From contig CAXAAH010000027.1 in the NCBI GenBank assembly GCA_963966775.1, positions 1 to 19,454 of the forward strand: DNA of 19,454 nt, in the 5' to 3' direction. The notes beneath the pieces were generated by a model. The model was not told the origin of the DNA and did no database searches. It saw only the letters and a program-made list of their open reading frames with translations. This stretch comes from UBA685 sp002299005. GTDB lineage: Bacteria; Pseudomonadota; Alphaproteobacteria; Puniceispirillales; Puniceispirillaceae. The translations under genes and the position numbers were made by a program. How positions within the stretch are numbered: the first letter of the stretch is position 1; every line of letters starts with the position of its first letter. Below are positions 1 through 8,479 of the stretch, one piece after another.

Positions 1-1718
1 TGCCATTAATGATGATAGGCATAGTTATATCAGGCGCGCATGCCTCTTATGATGCGCGGATGATGGTTTTGAGCCAAGCAGATGTCACGCGCTATCAAGA
101 TATTTTTGATCTCCAAGAGGCAGGCAAATTAAAACAGGCTGGCAAGATTATCACGGCGCTTGATGACCCTTTATTGATGGGGCATGTTTTATCGCAAAAA
201 TACCTGCACCCGACCGCGTGGCGTTCAAGCTTTAAAGAATTATCATCATGGCTGGCCAATTATAATGACCATCCGGCCGCGAGCCGCATAAGCTGGCTTG
301 CCAAAAAACGCCAGCCAAGCGGGGCCAAAAACCCGCAAGCTCCTAAAAAGGGGTATTTGAACGGCATCGGCAATTCTGAATCACATAGCTATCGGGCGCG
401 CATTCCTGCCTCGACCAAGGGGCGGATATCGCCGCGCCAAACAAGAGCGATTGCCGCCAAAGTCAGACGCTATATCAGAAGCCGCGCGCCAACCGCTGGT
501 AATGCCTATCTATCTGAGCGGTCAACATTGCGTTATTTAAACAAGCTAGAAGAAGGCCAATTGCGCGGTGAGATCGCGCATGCTTACTTTATCTTTGGGC
601 TTGATCAAAAGGCTATTCGCGCCGCGCGTCATGCGATTGGCGCGGGGCGTGATAGCGCGTGGATGGGCTATTGGGCAGGCGGTCTTGGTGCTTGGCGCTC
701 TGGGCAATATGATTTGGCCAAAAGCTTTTTCACAGAGCTAGCCTCTCTTGAAGAGGCACCTGCGGCGTTGCGCGCTGGGGCGGCCTATTGGTCTTATCGC
801 GCCTATATGCGTGATGGTGATGCGGCGACGGCGCTGTCGTTTCTTGATATTGCGCTTGAATATCCGACGTCTTTTTATGGCGTGATCGCGATGCAGATTA
901 CGGGCCAGACGCATTTGGTTAATTTCAGCCTGCCTGAGGTGCAAAATGATTTGCTTGGCTGGCTGGTGCGTCAAAAAGGTGGCAGGCGCGCGCTTGCGAT
1001 GTTGCAAATTGGCAATTTTAGTGAGGCGTCACGTGAAATTCGCTATCTTTATAATGAGATGCCTGAAACATTGCGCCGCGAGCTTATCAGCTTTGCGGTT
1101 CAAAATGGCATGGCCGATTTGGCGTTTCGTGTCTCAGATTATCACCGTTATCAGACAGGCGAAGCGGTGCTTGGTGGTCTGTATCCGCGCTTGAATTTGC
1201 AAACAAATCTCTATGTTGATCAGGCGCTGGTCTTTTCGATTATTCGCAAGGAATCTGGTTTTTCCGCAGGCGCAAAAAGTCGTGCTAAGGCCGCTGGTAT
1301 GATGCAGATTATGCCCGCAACGGCCGCCTTTATTACGAATAATCGTAAATTGCGCACGACGGAGCGTTATAAATTATATGACCCGAATTTTAACATCCAG
1401 CTTGGCCAGCAATATATCCAACATTTGCTAAATGAGCCACTTATCAGCCATAATGTAGCGAAGATGCTTGCCGCCTATAATGGCGGGCCTGGCAATTTGA
1501 ATAAATGGCTCAAAGGTATGAATCACAAAAATGATATGATGATGTTCATCGAATCTATCCCTGCGCGGGAAACGCGCACCTATGTGAAATCAGTGCTGAC
1601 AAATCTGTGGATGTATCGTCAGCAATTTAACCAAGACACCCCCGCCATCCAAGCCTTGATCACGGGCAATGGCGAGGTGAATGAGCGGATTTTCCTCTCT
1701 AATGCCGCAACAAATTAA
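1..1718 (+). CDS. slt: Soluble lytic murein transglycosylase (Slt type), 5'-truncated by window edge
   Basis: Cleaves the MurNAc-GlcNAc bond of peptidoglycan in the periplasm, leaving 1,6-anhydro ends; used in wall turnover. Numbering from the first ATG in the window (base 9), residues about 140-400 form a long helical, TPR-like region typical of the Slt superhelical domain. The SLT catalytic domain follows, with the catalytic Glu at about residue 415 in the motif RKESGFS, then GMMQIMPATA and AAYNGGPGN (about 488-496). The frame is open upstream to base 1 (Pro-Leu before the ATG). The first residues form a hydrophobic run ending in AHA-S, like the end of a signal peptide but without a basic n-region, so the true start probably lies upstream of this window. 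The visible 569 residues are close to full family length. moaB begins 25 bases downstream on the same strand. Family call is firm; exact subfamily is not. Confidence 0.9.
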   Translation, partial: PLMMIGIVISGAHASYDARMMVLSQADVTRYQDIFDLQEAGKLKQAGKIITALDDPLLMGHVLSQKYLHPTAWRSSFKELSSWLANYNDHPAASRISWLAKKRQPSGAKNPQAPKKGYLNGIGNSESHSYRARIPASTKGRISPRQTRAIAAKVRRYIRSRAPTAGNAYLSERSTLRYLNKLEEGQLRGEIAHAYFIFGLDQKAIRAARHAIGAGRDSAWMGYWAGGLGAWRSGQYDLAKSFFTELASLEEAPAALRAGAAYWSYRAYMRDGDAATALSFLDIALEYPTSFYGVIAMQITGQTHLVNFSLPEVQNDLLGWLVRQKGGRRALAMLQIGNFSEASREIRYLYNEMPETLRRELISFAVQNGMADLAFRVSDYHRYQTGEAVLGGLYPRLNLQTNLYVDQALVFSIIRKESGFSAGAKSRAKAAGMMQIMPATAAFITNNRKLRTTERYKLYDPNFNIQLGQQYIQHLLNEPLISHNVAKMLAAYNGGPGNLNKWLKGMNHKNDMMMFIESIPARETRTYVKSVLTNLWMYRQQFNQDTPAIQALITGNGEVNERIFLSNAATN

Positions 1719-1743
1719 GCCAGCACTATAAGGGAGCACAGCT

Positions 1744-2295
1744 ATGGGTCTTGATATGACACGCGATTTTGTACCTGTCTCTATTGCGGTGATGACAGTC
1801 TCTGATAGCCGCACGCTTGATGATGATAAATCAGGTGATTTGCTTGTGGCCAAGCTTCGTGAGGCAGGTCATAAGCTTGCGGCGCGCACCATTGTGACAG
1901 ATGATGAAGAGGCGATTATTGCCGCATTGGACGGCTTTATCGCTGATAAGATGATTGATGCGGTGATCTTAACAGGTGGCACAGGGCTGACAGGCCGTGA
2001 TGTGACACCCGAAGCTTTGCGGGCTGTGTTTGATAAAGAGATTGACGGCTTTGGCGAGATGTTCCGCTTTTTATCCTTTCAGAAGATAGGCACATCAACC
2101 TTGCAAAGCCGCGCGCTGGCAGGGGTTGCGGGCGGCACTTATTTATTTGGCCTGCCAGGCTCGCCTTCTGCGTGCCGTGATGCGTGGGATGATTTGCTTG
2201 CCCACCAGCTTGATTATCGCCATCGCCCGTGTAATTTCGTGGAAATTATGCCGCGCCTGACAGAACAAGGTATCCAAGCGCGAAAGCCGTCCTAA
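1744..2295 (+). CDS. moaB: Molybdenum cofactor biosynthesis protein MoaB (MoCF_biosynth domain)
   Basis: Small molybdopterin-binding protein of the MoaB/Mog family, which acts late in molybdenum cofactor synthesis (in some members, adenylylation of molybdopterin before metal insertion). The 183 residues cover one MoCF_biosynth domain: MTVSDSR at 17-23, the family signature TGGTGLTGRDVTPEA at 77-91, and a glycine/serine loop GLPGSPSACRDAWDD at 136-150. The start is well supported: AGGGAG sits eight bases before the ATG. It lies between the lytic transglycosylase and rnhB on the same strand, with rnhB starting three bases after its stop, so moaB and rnhB are probably cotranscribed and translationally coupled. 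Sequence alone does not separate the MoaB and Mog roles; length and lack of extra domains favour MoaB. Confidence 0.92.
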   Translation: MGLDMTRDFVPVSIAVMTVSDSRTLDDDKSGDLLVAKLREAGHKLAARTIVTDDEEAIIAALDGFIADKMIDAVILTGGTGLTGRDVTPEALRAVFDKEIDGFGEMFRFLSFQKIGTSTLQSRALAGVAGGTYLFGLPGSPSACRDAWDDLLAHQLDYRHRPCNFVEIMPRLTEQGIQARKPS

Positions 2296-2298
2296 TCG

Positions 2299-3042
2299 AT
2301 GCGCGCGCCTGACAGACACACCACATCACACAAGCCTAATCGGCCACTAACAGATGAGATTGGCCCGCCTGATTATCAATTTGAGGCGGCCTATCAGGGC
2401 AAGGGCTATGTTATCGGCATTGATGAGGCGGGCAGAGGGCCGTGGGCAGGGCCTGTTTGTGCGGCCGCCTTTTGGCTTCATCCTGACAAGCTAGCGCATC
2501 TGCCAACGGGCCTGAATGATAGTAAGAAAATCACCGCCAAAAAACGCACCCTCATCGAAGCGGCACTCTATGAGGGCAAAGGGCGGGGGGTGTTTGATTT
2601 TGAAGCAGCGATTGCCTCGGTCGCTGAGATTGACGCGCTTGGTATCTTGCAAGCCAATTTCAAAGCGATGGGCCGTGCGACCTCACTTTTGGCGGCGCGT
2701 CTATTGGCAGGCGATCCGCTTGGTCTGCGGGCAGAGGGGCGGTGCGAGATTGCCGCCGTGCTGGTGGATGGCAATTTACTGCCGCCAAAAGAGTATCTTG
2801 CCTATCGCGCACAGGCCTTTATCAAAGGTGATGGGCGGGTGCTATCGATTGCGGCGGCCTCAATCATTGCAAAACAACATCGCGATGGGATGATGGCAGA
2901 GTTGCATCAGGCGCATCCGCATTATGGCTGGGATAAAAATCAAGGCTATGGCACCAAAGCGCATCAAGAGGGGCTCGATGAATTTGGCATCACAGACCAT
3001 CATCGCACCTCGTTTGCGCCGATAAAAAAACGCCTTTCTTAA
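2299..3042 (+). CDS. rnhB: Ribonuclease HII
   Basis: Cytoplasmic metal-dependent endonuclease that nicks RNA in RNA:DNA hybrids, including single ribonucleotides left in DNA. The 247 residues contain IGIDEAGRGPWAGP (39-52) with the acidic pair Asp42-Glu43, NDSKKITAKKR (73-83), LVDGN with Asp157, and KGDGRV with Asp178, which by alignment with E. coli RnhB (D16, E17, D108, D126) complete the four-acid active site. The C-terminal HPHYGWDKNQGYGT and HHRTSFAPIK motifs are also typical. About 25 residues before the conserved PDYQFEAA segment are poorly conserved in look, but there is no internal ATG that would give a shorter protein. No Shine-Dalgarno is visible before the ATG, which is three bases after the moaB stop, so reinitiation after moaB is likely. 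rnhB next to ccrM is a common alphaproteobacterial arrangement. Confidence 0.95.
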   Translation: MRAPDRHTTSHKPNRPLTDEIGPPDYQFEAAYQGKGYVIGIDEAGRGPWAGPVCAAAFWLHPDKLAHLPTGLNDSKKITAKKRTLIEAALYEGKGRGVFDFEAAIASVAEIDALGILQANFKAMGRATSLLAARLLAGDPLGLRAEGRCEIAAVLVDGNLLPPKEYLAYRAQAFIKGDGRVLSIAAASIIAKQHRDGMMAELHQAHPHYGWDKNQGYGTKAHQEGLDEFGITDHHRTSFAPIKKRLS

Positions 3043-3163
3043 GGCGCAAAACCCCTCTTTAGACATCACCGCGACACAGCGTGTATTTTTTTGCGCGCGC
3101 TGACAGGGGCGCGCGCGTCTTGCCAGCGGCTACACTAGATAGGGTGAATGGATGAGGGGGCAA

Positions 3164-3181
3164 AACACTACATATAGTGTT
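3164..3181. repeat. Perfect palindrome in the ccrM leader
   Basis: Seven-base arms AACACTA and TAGTGTT flank a CATA centre, about 90 bases before the ccrM start and about 25 bases before a TTGACT that could serve as a -35 element. It is too short and A/T-rich to be an intrinsic terminator and has no T-run after it, so an operator for a dimeric DNA-binding protein is the more natural reading. The element TAGTG recurs once more at 3214-3218. No known regulator is assigned. Confidence 0.4.
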
Positions 3182-3205
3182 GATCAAAAAAATTCAAACA
3201 ATTCA

Positions 3206-3249
3206 TTGACTTATAGTGATTCCTTGATGTTTCTTGGTAACAACGAATC
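3206..3249 (+). promoter_or_regulatory. ccrM promoter/leader with two GANTC methylation sites
   Basis: GATTC at 3218-3222 and GAATC at 3245-3249 are both targets (GANTC) of the enzyme encoded just downstream, and lie 49 and 22 bases before its start codon. TTGACT at 3206-3211 resembles a -35 hexamer; no good -10 hexamer lies at the usual spacing, so the transcription start is not defined. In Caulobacter the ccrM leader also carries two GANTC sites that make expression sensitive to methylation state. Autoregulation here is inferred by analogy. The sites are seen directly; the promoter is tentative. Confidence 0.45.
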
Positions 3250-3270
3250 GAGTAAAGGGCTTTTTGAGCA

Positions 3271-4362
3271 ATGAAAAAAGATGTGATTTATCATGGTGAT
3301 TGTATCGCGCAGTTGAAAAAACTCCCCGATGAATCTGTTGATCTTGTCTTTGCTGATCCGCCTTATAATTTGCAATTAACAGGCGCGCTTCACCGTCCTG
3401 ATCAGTCGCTTGTTGATGCGGTTGATGATGAGTGGGATCAATTTGATAGCTTTGCCGCCTATGATGCGATGTGCAAGGCGTGGCTTGGTGAATGTCGGCG
3501 TATCCTCAAGCCTAATGGCGCGATTTGGGTCATTGGCTCTTATCATAATGTGTTCCGCCTTGGCGTGCAGTTGCAAGATTTGGGCTATTGGATGCTGAAT
3601 GATGTTATTTGGCGCAAGACGAACCCGATGCCGAATTTCAGAGGCCGTCGTTTTACCAACGCGCATGAGACGCTTATTTGGGCGTCGAAATCTGAATCCT
3701 CGAAATACACGTTTAATTATGAAGCGATGAAGGCTTTGAATGAAGGCTTGCAGATGCGCTCTGATTGGACCTTGCCGCTTTGCACAGGCGCTGAGCGGAT
3801 CAAGGGCGATGATGGCAAGAAAGCCCATCCGACGCAAAAGCCTGAAAATCTTTTGGCGCGCGTTATTTTGTCTTCGACCAAGCGCGGTGATGTGGTGCTT
3901 GACCCGTTCTTTGGCACAGGCACAACAGGCGCGGTGGCAAAAAAGCTTGGCCGTCACTTTATCGGCATTGAGCAAGATGAAAAATATGTTGAGGTCGCAA
4001 CAAAGCGTATCGCCTCTGTGGTTCCTGTGGCCGCAACAGAGCTGCTTGATACCAAGACCAAAAAGGCGGAACCGCGTGTGCCATTTGGCGCGCTGGTTGA
4101 ACGTGGCTGGATTTCGGTTGGCGATAAAATCTTTGACCAAAAGCGTCGTTTCTCTGCCCAAGTATGCGCCGATGGCACGCTAAAGGCGGTCAAGAAGCGT
4201 GGCGGCAAAGATATGGCAGGCACCATTCATACGCTTGGCGCCCAATTGCAAGAGGCGCCTAGCTGTAATGGCTGGACGTTCTGGCATATTGAGCGCGAAG
4301 GCAAGGCGGTGGTGATTGATGATCTGCGTGCCGCCCTGCGCAAAGAGAATTTCTCAGCCTAA
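3271..4362 (+). CDS. ccrM: Cell-cycle-regulated adenine-N6 DNA methyltransferase CcrM (GANTC)
   Basis: Methylates adenine in GANTC after replication and so couples replication-fork passage to transcription in Alphaproteobacteria. The 363 residues match the usual CcrM length of about 360. The order of motifs is that of a beta-class enzyme: the catalytic DPPYNLQL at 29-36 comes first, a target-recognition middle region follows, then HPTQKPENLL (186-195) and the AdoMet-binding DPFFGTGTTG at 211-220. After a short linker, a C-terminal domain (about 270-355, with PFGALVERGWISVGD and WTFWHI) is the non-catalytic DNA-binding domain characteristic of CcrM and absent from simple restriction methyltransferases. 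No restriction endonuclease gene is adjacent, which fits a solitary regulatory methyltransferase. It follows rnhB after a 228-base leader that carries two GANTC sites. Start ATG agrees with the conserved MKKDVIYHGDC beginning. Confidence 0.96.
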   Translation: MKKDVIYHGDCIAQLKKLPDESVDLVFADPPYNLQLTGALHRPDQSLVDAVDDEWDQFDSFAAYDAMCKAWLGECRRILKPNGAIWVIGSYHNVFRLGVQLQDLGYWMLNDVIWRKTNPMPNFRGRRFTNAHETLIWASKSESSKYTFNYEAMKALNEGLQMRSDWTLPLCTGAERIKGDDGKKAHPTQKPENLLARVILSSTKRGDVVLDPFFGTGTTGAVAKKLGRHFIGIEQDEKYVEVATKRIASVVPVAATELLDTKTKKAEPRVPFGALVERGWISVGDKIFDQKRRFSAQVCADGTLKAVKKRGGKDMAGTIHTLGAQLQEAPSCNGWTFWHIEREGKAVVIDDLRAALRKENFSA

Positions 4363-4375
4363 TCGGTTTGTATCT

Positions 4376-5623
4376 TTATTTTGCCTCATTCTTTGGCAAC
4401 AGCAAAAAGCCAAGGATGGTGAGCGCGATGACAATCGCCATGCCCGCACGCTCTATGCCTGTGGCAAAGACAAGCCAGCCATAAATCATCGGCCCGATAA
4501 AGCTTGTCGCTTTTCCTGAGACCATATAGAGGCCGAATAAAGAGGCTTTGCTATCTTGTGGTGCGCGCCGTGCCACATAAGAGCGGGAGGCTGATTGGCT
4601 TGGGCCCACAAACAGCCCTAGCAAGATGGTCGCACCCCAGAAGATCTCTTTGGTGGGGGCCAGAATGGCGATGCTGCCAAAGATGATGAGGCCGATAAGC
4701 GAATAGCGGATGGTGCGCAAGGAGCCAAGCCTGTCATCTGCCCAACCGCCGCCAATCGCGCCAATGCCAGCTGAGATATTAAGAGAGATGGCAAAGATCA
4801 AAATCTCTGTTTGGGTAAAGCCAAAAACCTTTGCCGCAAAAATACCGCCCAGCGCAAATAAGGTCACAAGACCATCATTAAAGGCCATGCGTGCAATCAG
4901 GAACCGCACCATGCCTGGTATCGCGCGTGCCTCATCAAGGGCTGTTTTTAATTGCGATAAATACGCCCCCTTATGCGGTGTTGGCGCTGGGGAAGGCGTG
5001 AAGAAAAACAGCGGTAGCGAGAAGAGTATCGCCCATGCGCCAGCGAATATCATCGTCGCGCGCACATGTTCGGCTGATTGTTTATCAAGGCCGAAAGGCG
5101 CTGTCTCTGGCAGGATGAAAACCGCCAAAGCGATGCCAAGCGCGACAACCGCGCCCACATAGCCCGTGCCCCATGCGATGCCTGATAGGCGGCCCATCTG
5201 CTCTTTGGGGACAAGATGCACCAATAGAGCATTATAGAAAACAAAGCTGATTTCCATCATGAAAATCGACAGGGCTGATAGGGCAAGCGCGAAGAAGATA
5301 AAGCTGGTATCAGGCTCTGCATACCATAGGCCCATGACGGCAAGGGAGCCGATAAGAAGTGAGGCGGTGAGCGCGTGCTTAATCAGGCCCTTACTATCGG
5401 CAAAGCGGCCTGCAAATACAGAGATAAGCGCAATGGCAAGCGCGCTCAATGAGGTCATTTGTGACCATAGGAACGTGCCGTTTTCAGGCGCTATGCTGGT
5501 GGTGAAATAGACCGCAAACACAAAGGTCGCATGCAAGGTCGGCACAGGGGAAGATGCCCAATCATACAAGGCCCAGCCAATTCTGGCTGATTTGCTGGCT
5601 GGCTTATCGGCTGTGTTGCTCAT
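4376..5623 (-). CDS. MFS transporter, UMF1 (Atg22-like) family
   Basis: Integral inner-membrane protein of 415 residues with about 12 predicted hydrophobic segments. Two signatures point to the UMF1 branch of the major facilitator superfamily, related to the yeast vacuolar effluxer Atg22: GWALYDWASSP near the N-terminus (about 17-27), and RLSGIAWGTGYVGAV in the middle (about 146-160). A later GPSQSASRSYVARRAP is typical of the second half. The substrate is unknown; yeast Atg22 exports amino acids, but that should not be carried over. It begins nine bases after the apt stop on the same strand, so the two are probably one operon; a transport role linked to purine salvage is possible but unsupported. 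It converges on ccrM with 13 bases between stop codons. Confidence 0.85.
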   Translation of the reverse strand: MSNTADKPASKSARIGWALYDWASSPVPTLHATFVFAVYFTTSIAPENGTFLWSQMTSLSALAIALISVFAGRFADSKGLIKHALTASLLIGSLAVMGLWYAEPDTSFIFFALALSALSIFMMEISFVFYNALLVHLVPKEQMGRLSGIAWGTGYVGAVVALGIALAVFILPETAPFGLDKQSAEHVRATMIFAGAWAILFSLPLFFFTPSPAPTPHKGAYLSQLKTALDEARAIPGMVRFLIARMAFNDGLVTLFALGGIFAAKVFGFTQTEILIFAISLNISAGIGAIGGGWADDRLGSLRTIRYSLIGLIIFGSIAILAPTKEIFWGATILLGLFVGPSQSASRSYVARRAPQDSKASLFGLYMVSGKATSFIGPMIYGWLVFATGIERAGMAIVIALTILGFLLLPKNEAK

Positions 5624-5632
5624 GAGCGGCCC

Positions 5633-6163
5633 TTAAAATTCATAGGTTTGCAGAGAGACCACAGGACAGTTTTTTTCTGCTAATAAAGCGCGCCCGCCAA
5701 GGCCTGTTAATTCAATAAGACAGGCTGTGCCAGCGACAATGCCGCCTGCTTTATTAATCAGATCAACAGACGCAGAGACTGTGCCGCCCGTGGCAAGCAA
5801 ATCATCAACCAGCAACACACGCTTGCCCTTGATTTGGCGTGAGGTCTGCAAAGATAAGACCGCCTCGCCATATTCAAGCGCATAGGATTGCTCTATCACC
5901 TTGCCAGGTAATTTGCCGGCTTTGCGCACCATCACCGCCCCGCACCCCATCGCCAAAGCAAGCGGGGTGGCAAATAAAAACCCCCTTGCATCAATGCCAG
6001 CAATGACATCAGGGGCAAGAGGGTGTGAAATCGCGCAAAAAGCGTCAATCATTTTAGCCAGAATAGCGCCATCTTCTAGCGCGGGGCTAAAATCATAAAA
6101 GGTAATGCCAGACTTGGGGAAGTCTGGCGTCTTTGAGATATGTGCATCAAGATCAAAATCCAT
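5633..6163 (-). CDS. apt: Adenine phosphoribosyltransferase
   Basis: Salvages adenine to AMP using PRPP in the cytoplasm. The 176 residues are the normal Apt length. Visible motifs are FPKSGITFYDFSP at 15-27 (the conserved Apt N-terminus), GIDARGFLFA at 56-65, the flexible-loop sequence RKAGKLPG at 80-87, and the PRPP-binding signature VLLVDDLLATGGT at 116-128. The ATG has AAGG about nine bases upstream. It sits 38 bases downstream of malate synthase G and nine bases before the UMF1 transporter, all on the minus strand, so some readthrough from glcB is possible; there is no clear intrinsic terminator in the 38-base gap. Confidence 0.96.
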   Translation of the reverse strand: MDFDLDAHISKTPDFPKSGITFYDFSPALEDGAILAKMIDAFCAISHPLAPDVIAGIDARGFLFATPLALAMGCGAVMVRKAGKLPGKVIEQSYALEYGEAVLSLQTSRQIKGKRVLLVDDLLATGGTVSASVDLINKAGGIVAGTACLIELTGLGGRALLAEKNCPVVSLQTYEF

Positions 6164-6201
6164 TTATCAAGGCCTTTATGACCAGATGCCGTGCAGTTGC
6201 G

Positions 6202-8373
6202 CTAGCCTTTTGCCTTATATTCAAGGCGGCGGCGATGCAACACAGGCTCTGTATATCCAGATGGTTGATTACGACCATCAAAGACTAGGTCACAGGCGGC
6301 TTGGAATGCAACGGAATTTTCAAAATTAGGCGCCATTGGCTGATAGCTCTCATCGCCCGCATTTTGCCCATCGACAATGGCCGCCATCTTTTTCATGACC
6401 GCCATGACCTCATCTTTGGAACAGATACCATGATGCAACCAATTGGCCATATGCTGTGATGAGATACGCAAAGTCGCCCTATCTTCCATCAGGCCCACAT
6501 CATTAATGTCTGGCACCTTTGAGCAACCAACACCTGCATCAACCCAGCGCACCACATAGCCCAAAATACCTTGGGCATTATTCTCAAGCTCATTGGTGAT
6601 GTCCGCTGGTGACCAGTTCGGGCGCGTTGTCACAGGGATGGTGAGAATATCTGTGATATCCGCACGCCCTCTTTTGGCAAGCTCTTTTTGTTGGGCAAAG
6701 ACGTCGACTTGCTGATAATGCATGGCGTGCAAGGTGGCGGCGGTTGGTGATGGCACCCACGCGCAATTCGCCCCTGATTGCGGGTGGCCGATTTTCTGGT
6801 CAATCATCGCCGCCATCAAATCAGGCATCGCCCACATGCCTTTGCCAATTTGTGCCTTGCCAGAAAAGCCGCATTCAAGGCCGATATCAACATTCCAATT
6901 CTCATAGGCGGCAATCCAAGCGGCTTGCTTCATATCGCCTTTGCGGATCATCGGGCCAGCTTCCATAGAGGTGTGCATTTCATCACCCGTTCTATCAAGG
7001 AAGCCTGTATTGATGAAGACCACACGATCTTTGGCCGCGCGGATACATTCTTTGAGGTTCACCGTCGTGCGACGCTCTTCATCCATGATGCCAATCTTCA
7101 TTGTGTTGGCAGGAAGGTCCAATAGAGCTTCGACCTTATCAAAGATTTCACAGGCAAAAGCGACCTCTTCAGGGCCATGCATTTTTGGCTTCACAATATA
7201 GATAGAGCCTTTGGTAGAATTACTGGCAAGGCCTTGCTCTGCTCTGGCAAAATCTTGGCAAGCGGCAAGGGTTGTCATGAAGGCATCCATAATCCCTTCA
7301 GGAATTTCGCGCCCATCTTCCAGTAAAATAGCCGGGTTCGTCATCAAATGACCCACATTACGCACCAGCATAAGTGAGCGGCCCTTGAGGCTTACCTCAG
7401 CACCGTCAGGGCCCATATAGACACGGTCAGGGTTCAGGTTACGCGTGAATGATTGGCCGCCTTTTGACATCTCAATCGATAAATCACCGCGCATCAGACC
7501 AAGCCAATTGGCATAGGCAAGCACCTTATCTTCTGAATCAACCGCGGCGACTGAATCTTCGCAATCCATGATGGTTGAAATCGCTGATTCAAGTAAGATG
7601 TCGTTAATATGCGCCTTATCAGTGCTACCAATCGCGCCTTTGCTATCTGTTTGAATTTCAATATGAAGGTTATTACCGCAGAGCAAAATCGCTGTTGGCG
7701 CGTTCTTATCACCGCGATAGCCTTTGAATTGGGCGGCTGTTTTAAGGTATGTTTTCACATCGCCTTGATGAACCACAAGCGTGCCGTCAATAATCGCAAA
7801 ATTGCTGGCATCGTGCCATGAGCCAAGCGATAGAGGCACCGCGTCATCTAGGTAATCGCGCGCCTTGGCAATCACCTTATTACCGCGCACAGGATTATAG
7901 GCCTTTTGCTTCTCAGCACCGCCCTCATCAGAGATAGCGTCTGTGCCATAAAGCGCATCATATAAAGAGCCCCAACGCGCATTTGCCGCATTCAGCGCAT
8001 AACGCGCATTCATCACAGGCACAACCAATTGCGGGCCGGCGATGGTCGCGATCTCATCATCGACATTCGCTGTGTTAATCGAAAAAGCCGGGCCTTCTTC
8101 GACGATATAGCCTATGTCTTTTAAGAAATCCTGATAGGCCTGTGCGTCAATGCCCGCATCACGATGGGCGACCAGATAGTCGTCAATCTGCTTTTGCAAA
8201 TCAGCGCGCTTTGCCAATAAGGCCTTATTGCGTGGCGCTAATGCGTGGACAGCTTCATCAAAACCAGCCCAGAAAGCCTCAGCTGATAAGCTCGTGCCAG
8301 CAAGTAATTCTTCGTTAACAAAACGATGAAGATCTGCCGCAATAGATAAATTACCAATCGAAAGATATCCCAT
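6202..8373 (-). CDS. glcB: Malate synthase G
   Basis: Condenses glyoxylate with acetyl-CoA to malate, the second step of the glyoxylate bypass and the entry point for glycolate-derived glyoxylate. The 723-residue length is that of the large monomeric G isoform rather than the ~530-residue A form. Conserved blocks seen in order include TIMDCEDSVAAVD, RNVGHLMTNPAIL, the acidic cluster IMDEERRTTVNL, ECGFSGKAQIGKGMWA and, near the C-terminus, WVDAGVGCSKVPDI followed by LMEDRATLRISSQHMANWL, which carries the catalytic-base Asp region of the family. The start is supported by AGGGGAG eight bases before the ATG. Isocitrate lyase is not in the window. The 151-base upstream gap contains overlapping TTTCC/GGAAA palindromes at 8480-8519, so expression is probably controlled from there. 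Confidence 0.97.
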   Translation of the reverse strand: MGYLSIGNLSIAADLHRFVNEELLAGTSLSAEAFWAGFDEAVHALAPRNKALLAKRADLQKQIDDYLVAHRDAGIDAQAYQDFLKDIGYIVEEGPAFSINTANVDDEIATIAGPQLVVPVMNARYALNAANARWGSLYDALYGTDAISDEGGAEKQKAYNPVRGNKVIAKARDYLDDAVPLSLGSWHDASNFAIIDGTLVVHQGDVKTYLKTAAQFKGYRGDKNAPTAILLCGNNLHIEIQTDSKGAIGSTDKAHINDILLESAISTIMDCEDSVAAVDSEDKVLAYANWLGLMRGDLSIEMSKGGQSFTRNLNPDRVYMGPDGAEVSLKGRSLMLVRNVGHLMTNPAILLEDGREIPEGIMDAFMTTLAACQDFARAEQGLASNSTKGSIYIVKPKMHGPEEVAFACEIFDKVEALLDLPANTMKIGIMDEERRTTVNLKECIRAAKDRVVFINTGFLDRTGDEMHTSMEAGPMIRKGDMKQAAWIAAYENWNVDIGLECGFSGKAQIGKGMWAMPDLMAAMIDQKIGHPQSGANCAWVPSPTAATLHAMHYQQVDVFAQQKELAKRGRADITDILTIPVTTRPNWSPADITNELENNAQGILGYVVRWVDAGVGCSKVPDINDVGLMEDRATLRISSQHMANWLHHGICSKDEVMAVMKKMAAIVDGQNAGDESYQPMAPNFENSVAFQAACDLVFDGRNQPSGYTEPVLHRRRLEYKAKG

Positions 8374-8479
8374 TGTGATCTCCCCTTATTTATATGTTGT
8401 GATGGTCGCGCGTCTTTTAGTTAAGAAGACACATTATGATAGCGCGGAAAAGAATTTGATATGCCTTTTAGCGAACATC

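Noticed and set aside
3024..3046. CGCCTT/AAGGCG hairpin at the end of rnhB
   Set aside because: The A7 run precedes the stem on the plus strand, so it would terminate only minus-strand transcripts, and no minus-strand gene reads into it; no T-run follows on the rnhB strand.
3093..3116. Two GCGCGCGC blocks that can form a GC-rich hairpin after rnhB
   Set aside because: The T-run is before the stem on the plus strand, so it is not an intrinsic terminator for rnhB; alternating GC runs of this kind occur widely in this sequence and pair by default.
3206..3234. Complete sigma-70 promoter for ccrM
   Set aside because: TTGACT is a fair -35, but the region 16-18 bases downstream (around GTTTCT/TTTCTT) is not a believable -10, so only a tentative regulatory feature is given.
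3376..4161. Long open frame of 261 codons antisense to ccrM
   Set aside because: It lies wholly within the conserved ccrM coding region, has no recognisable domain, no ribosome binding site, and a composition explained by the codon use of the other strand.
8412..8430. GTCTT/AAGAC inverted repeat in the glcB leader
   Set aside because: Only five pairs with a nine-base loop and no conserved surroundings; too weak to call a leader structure.
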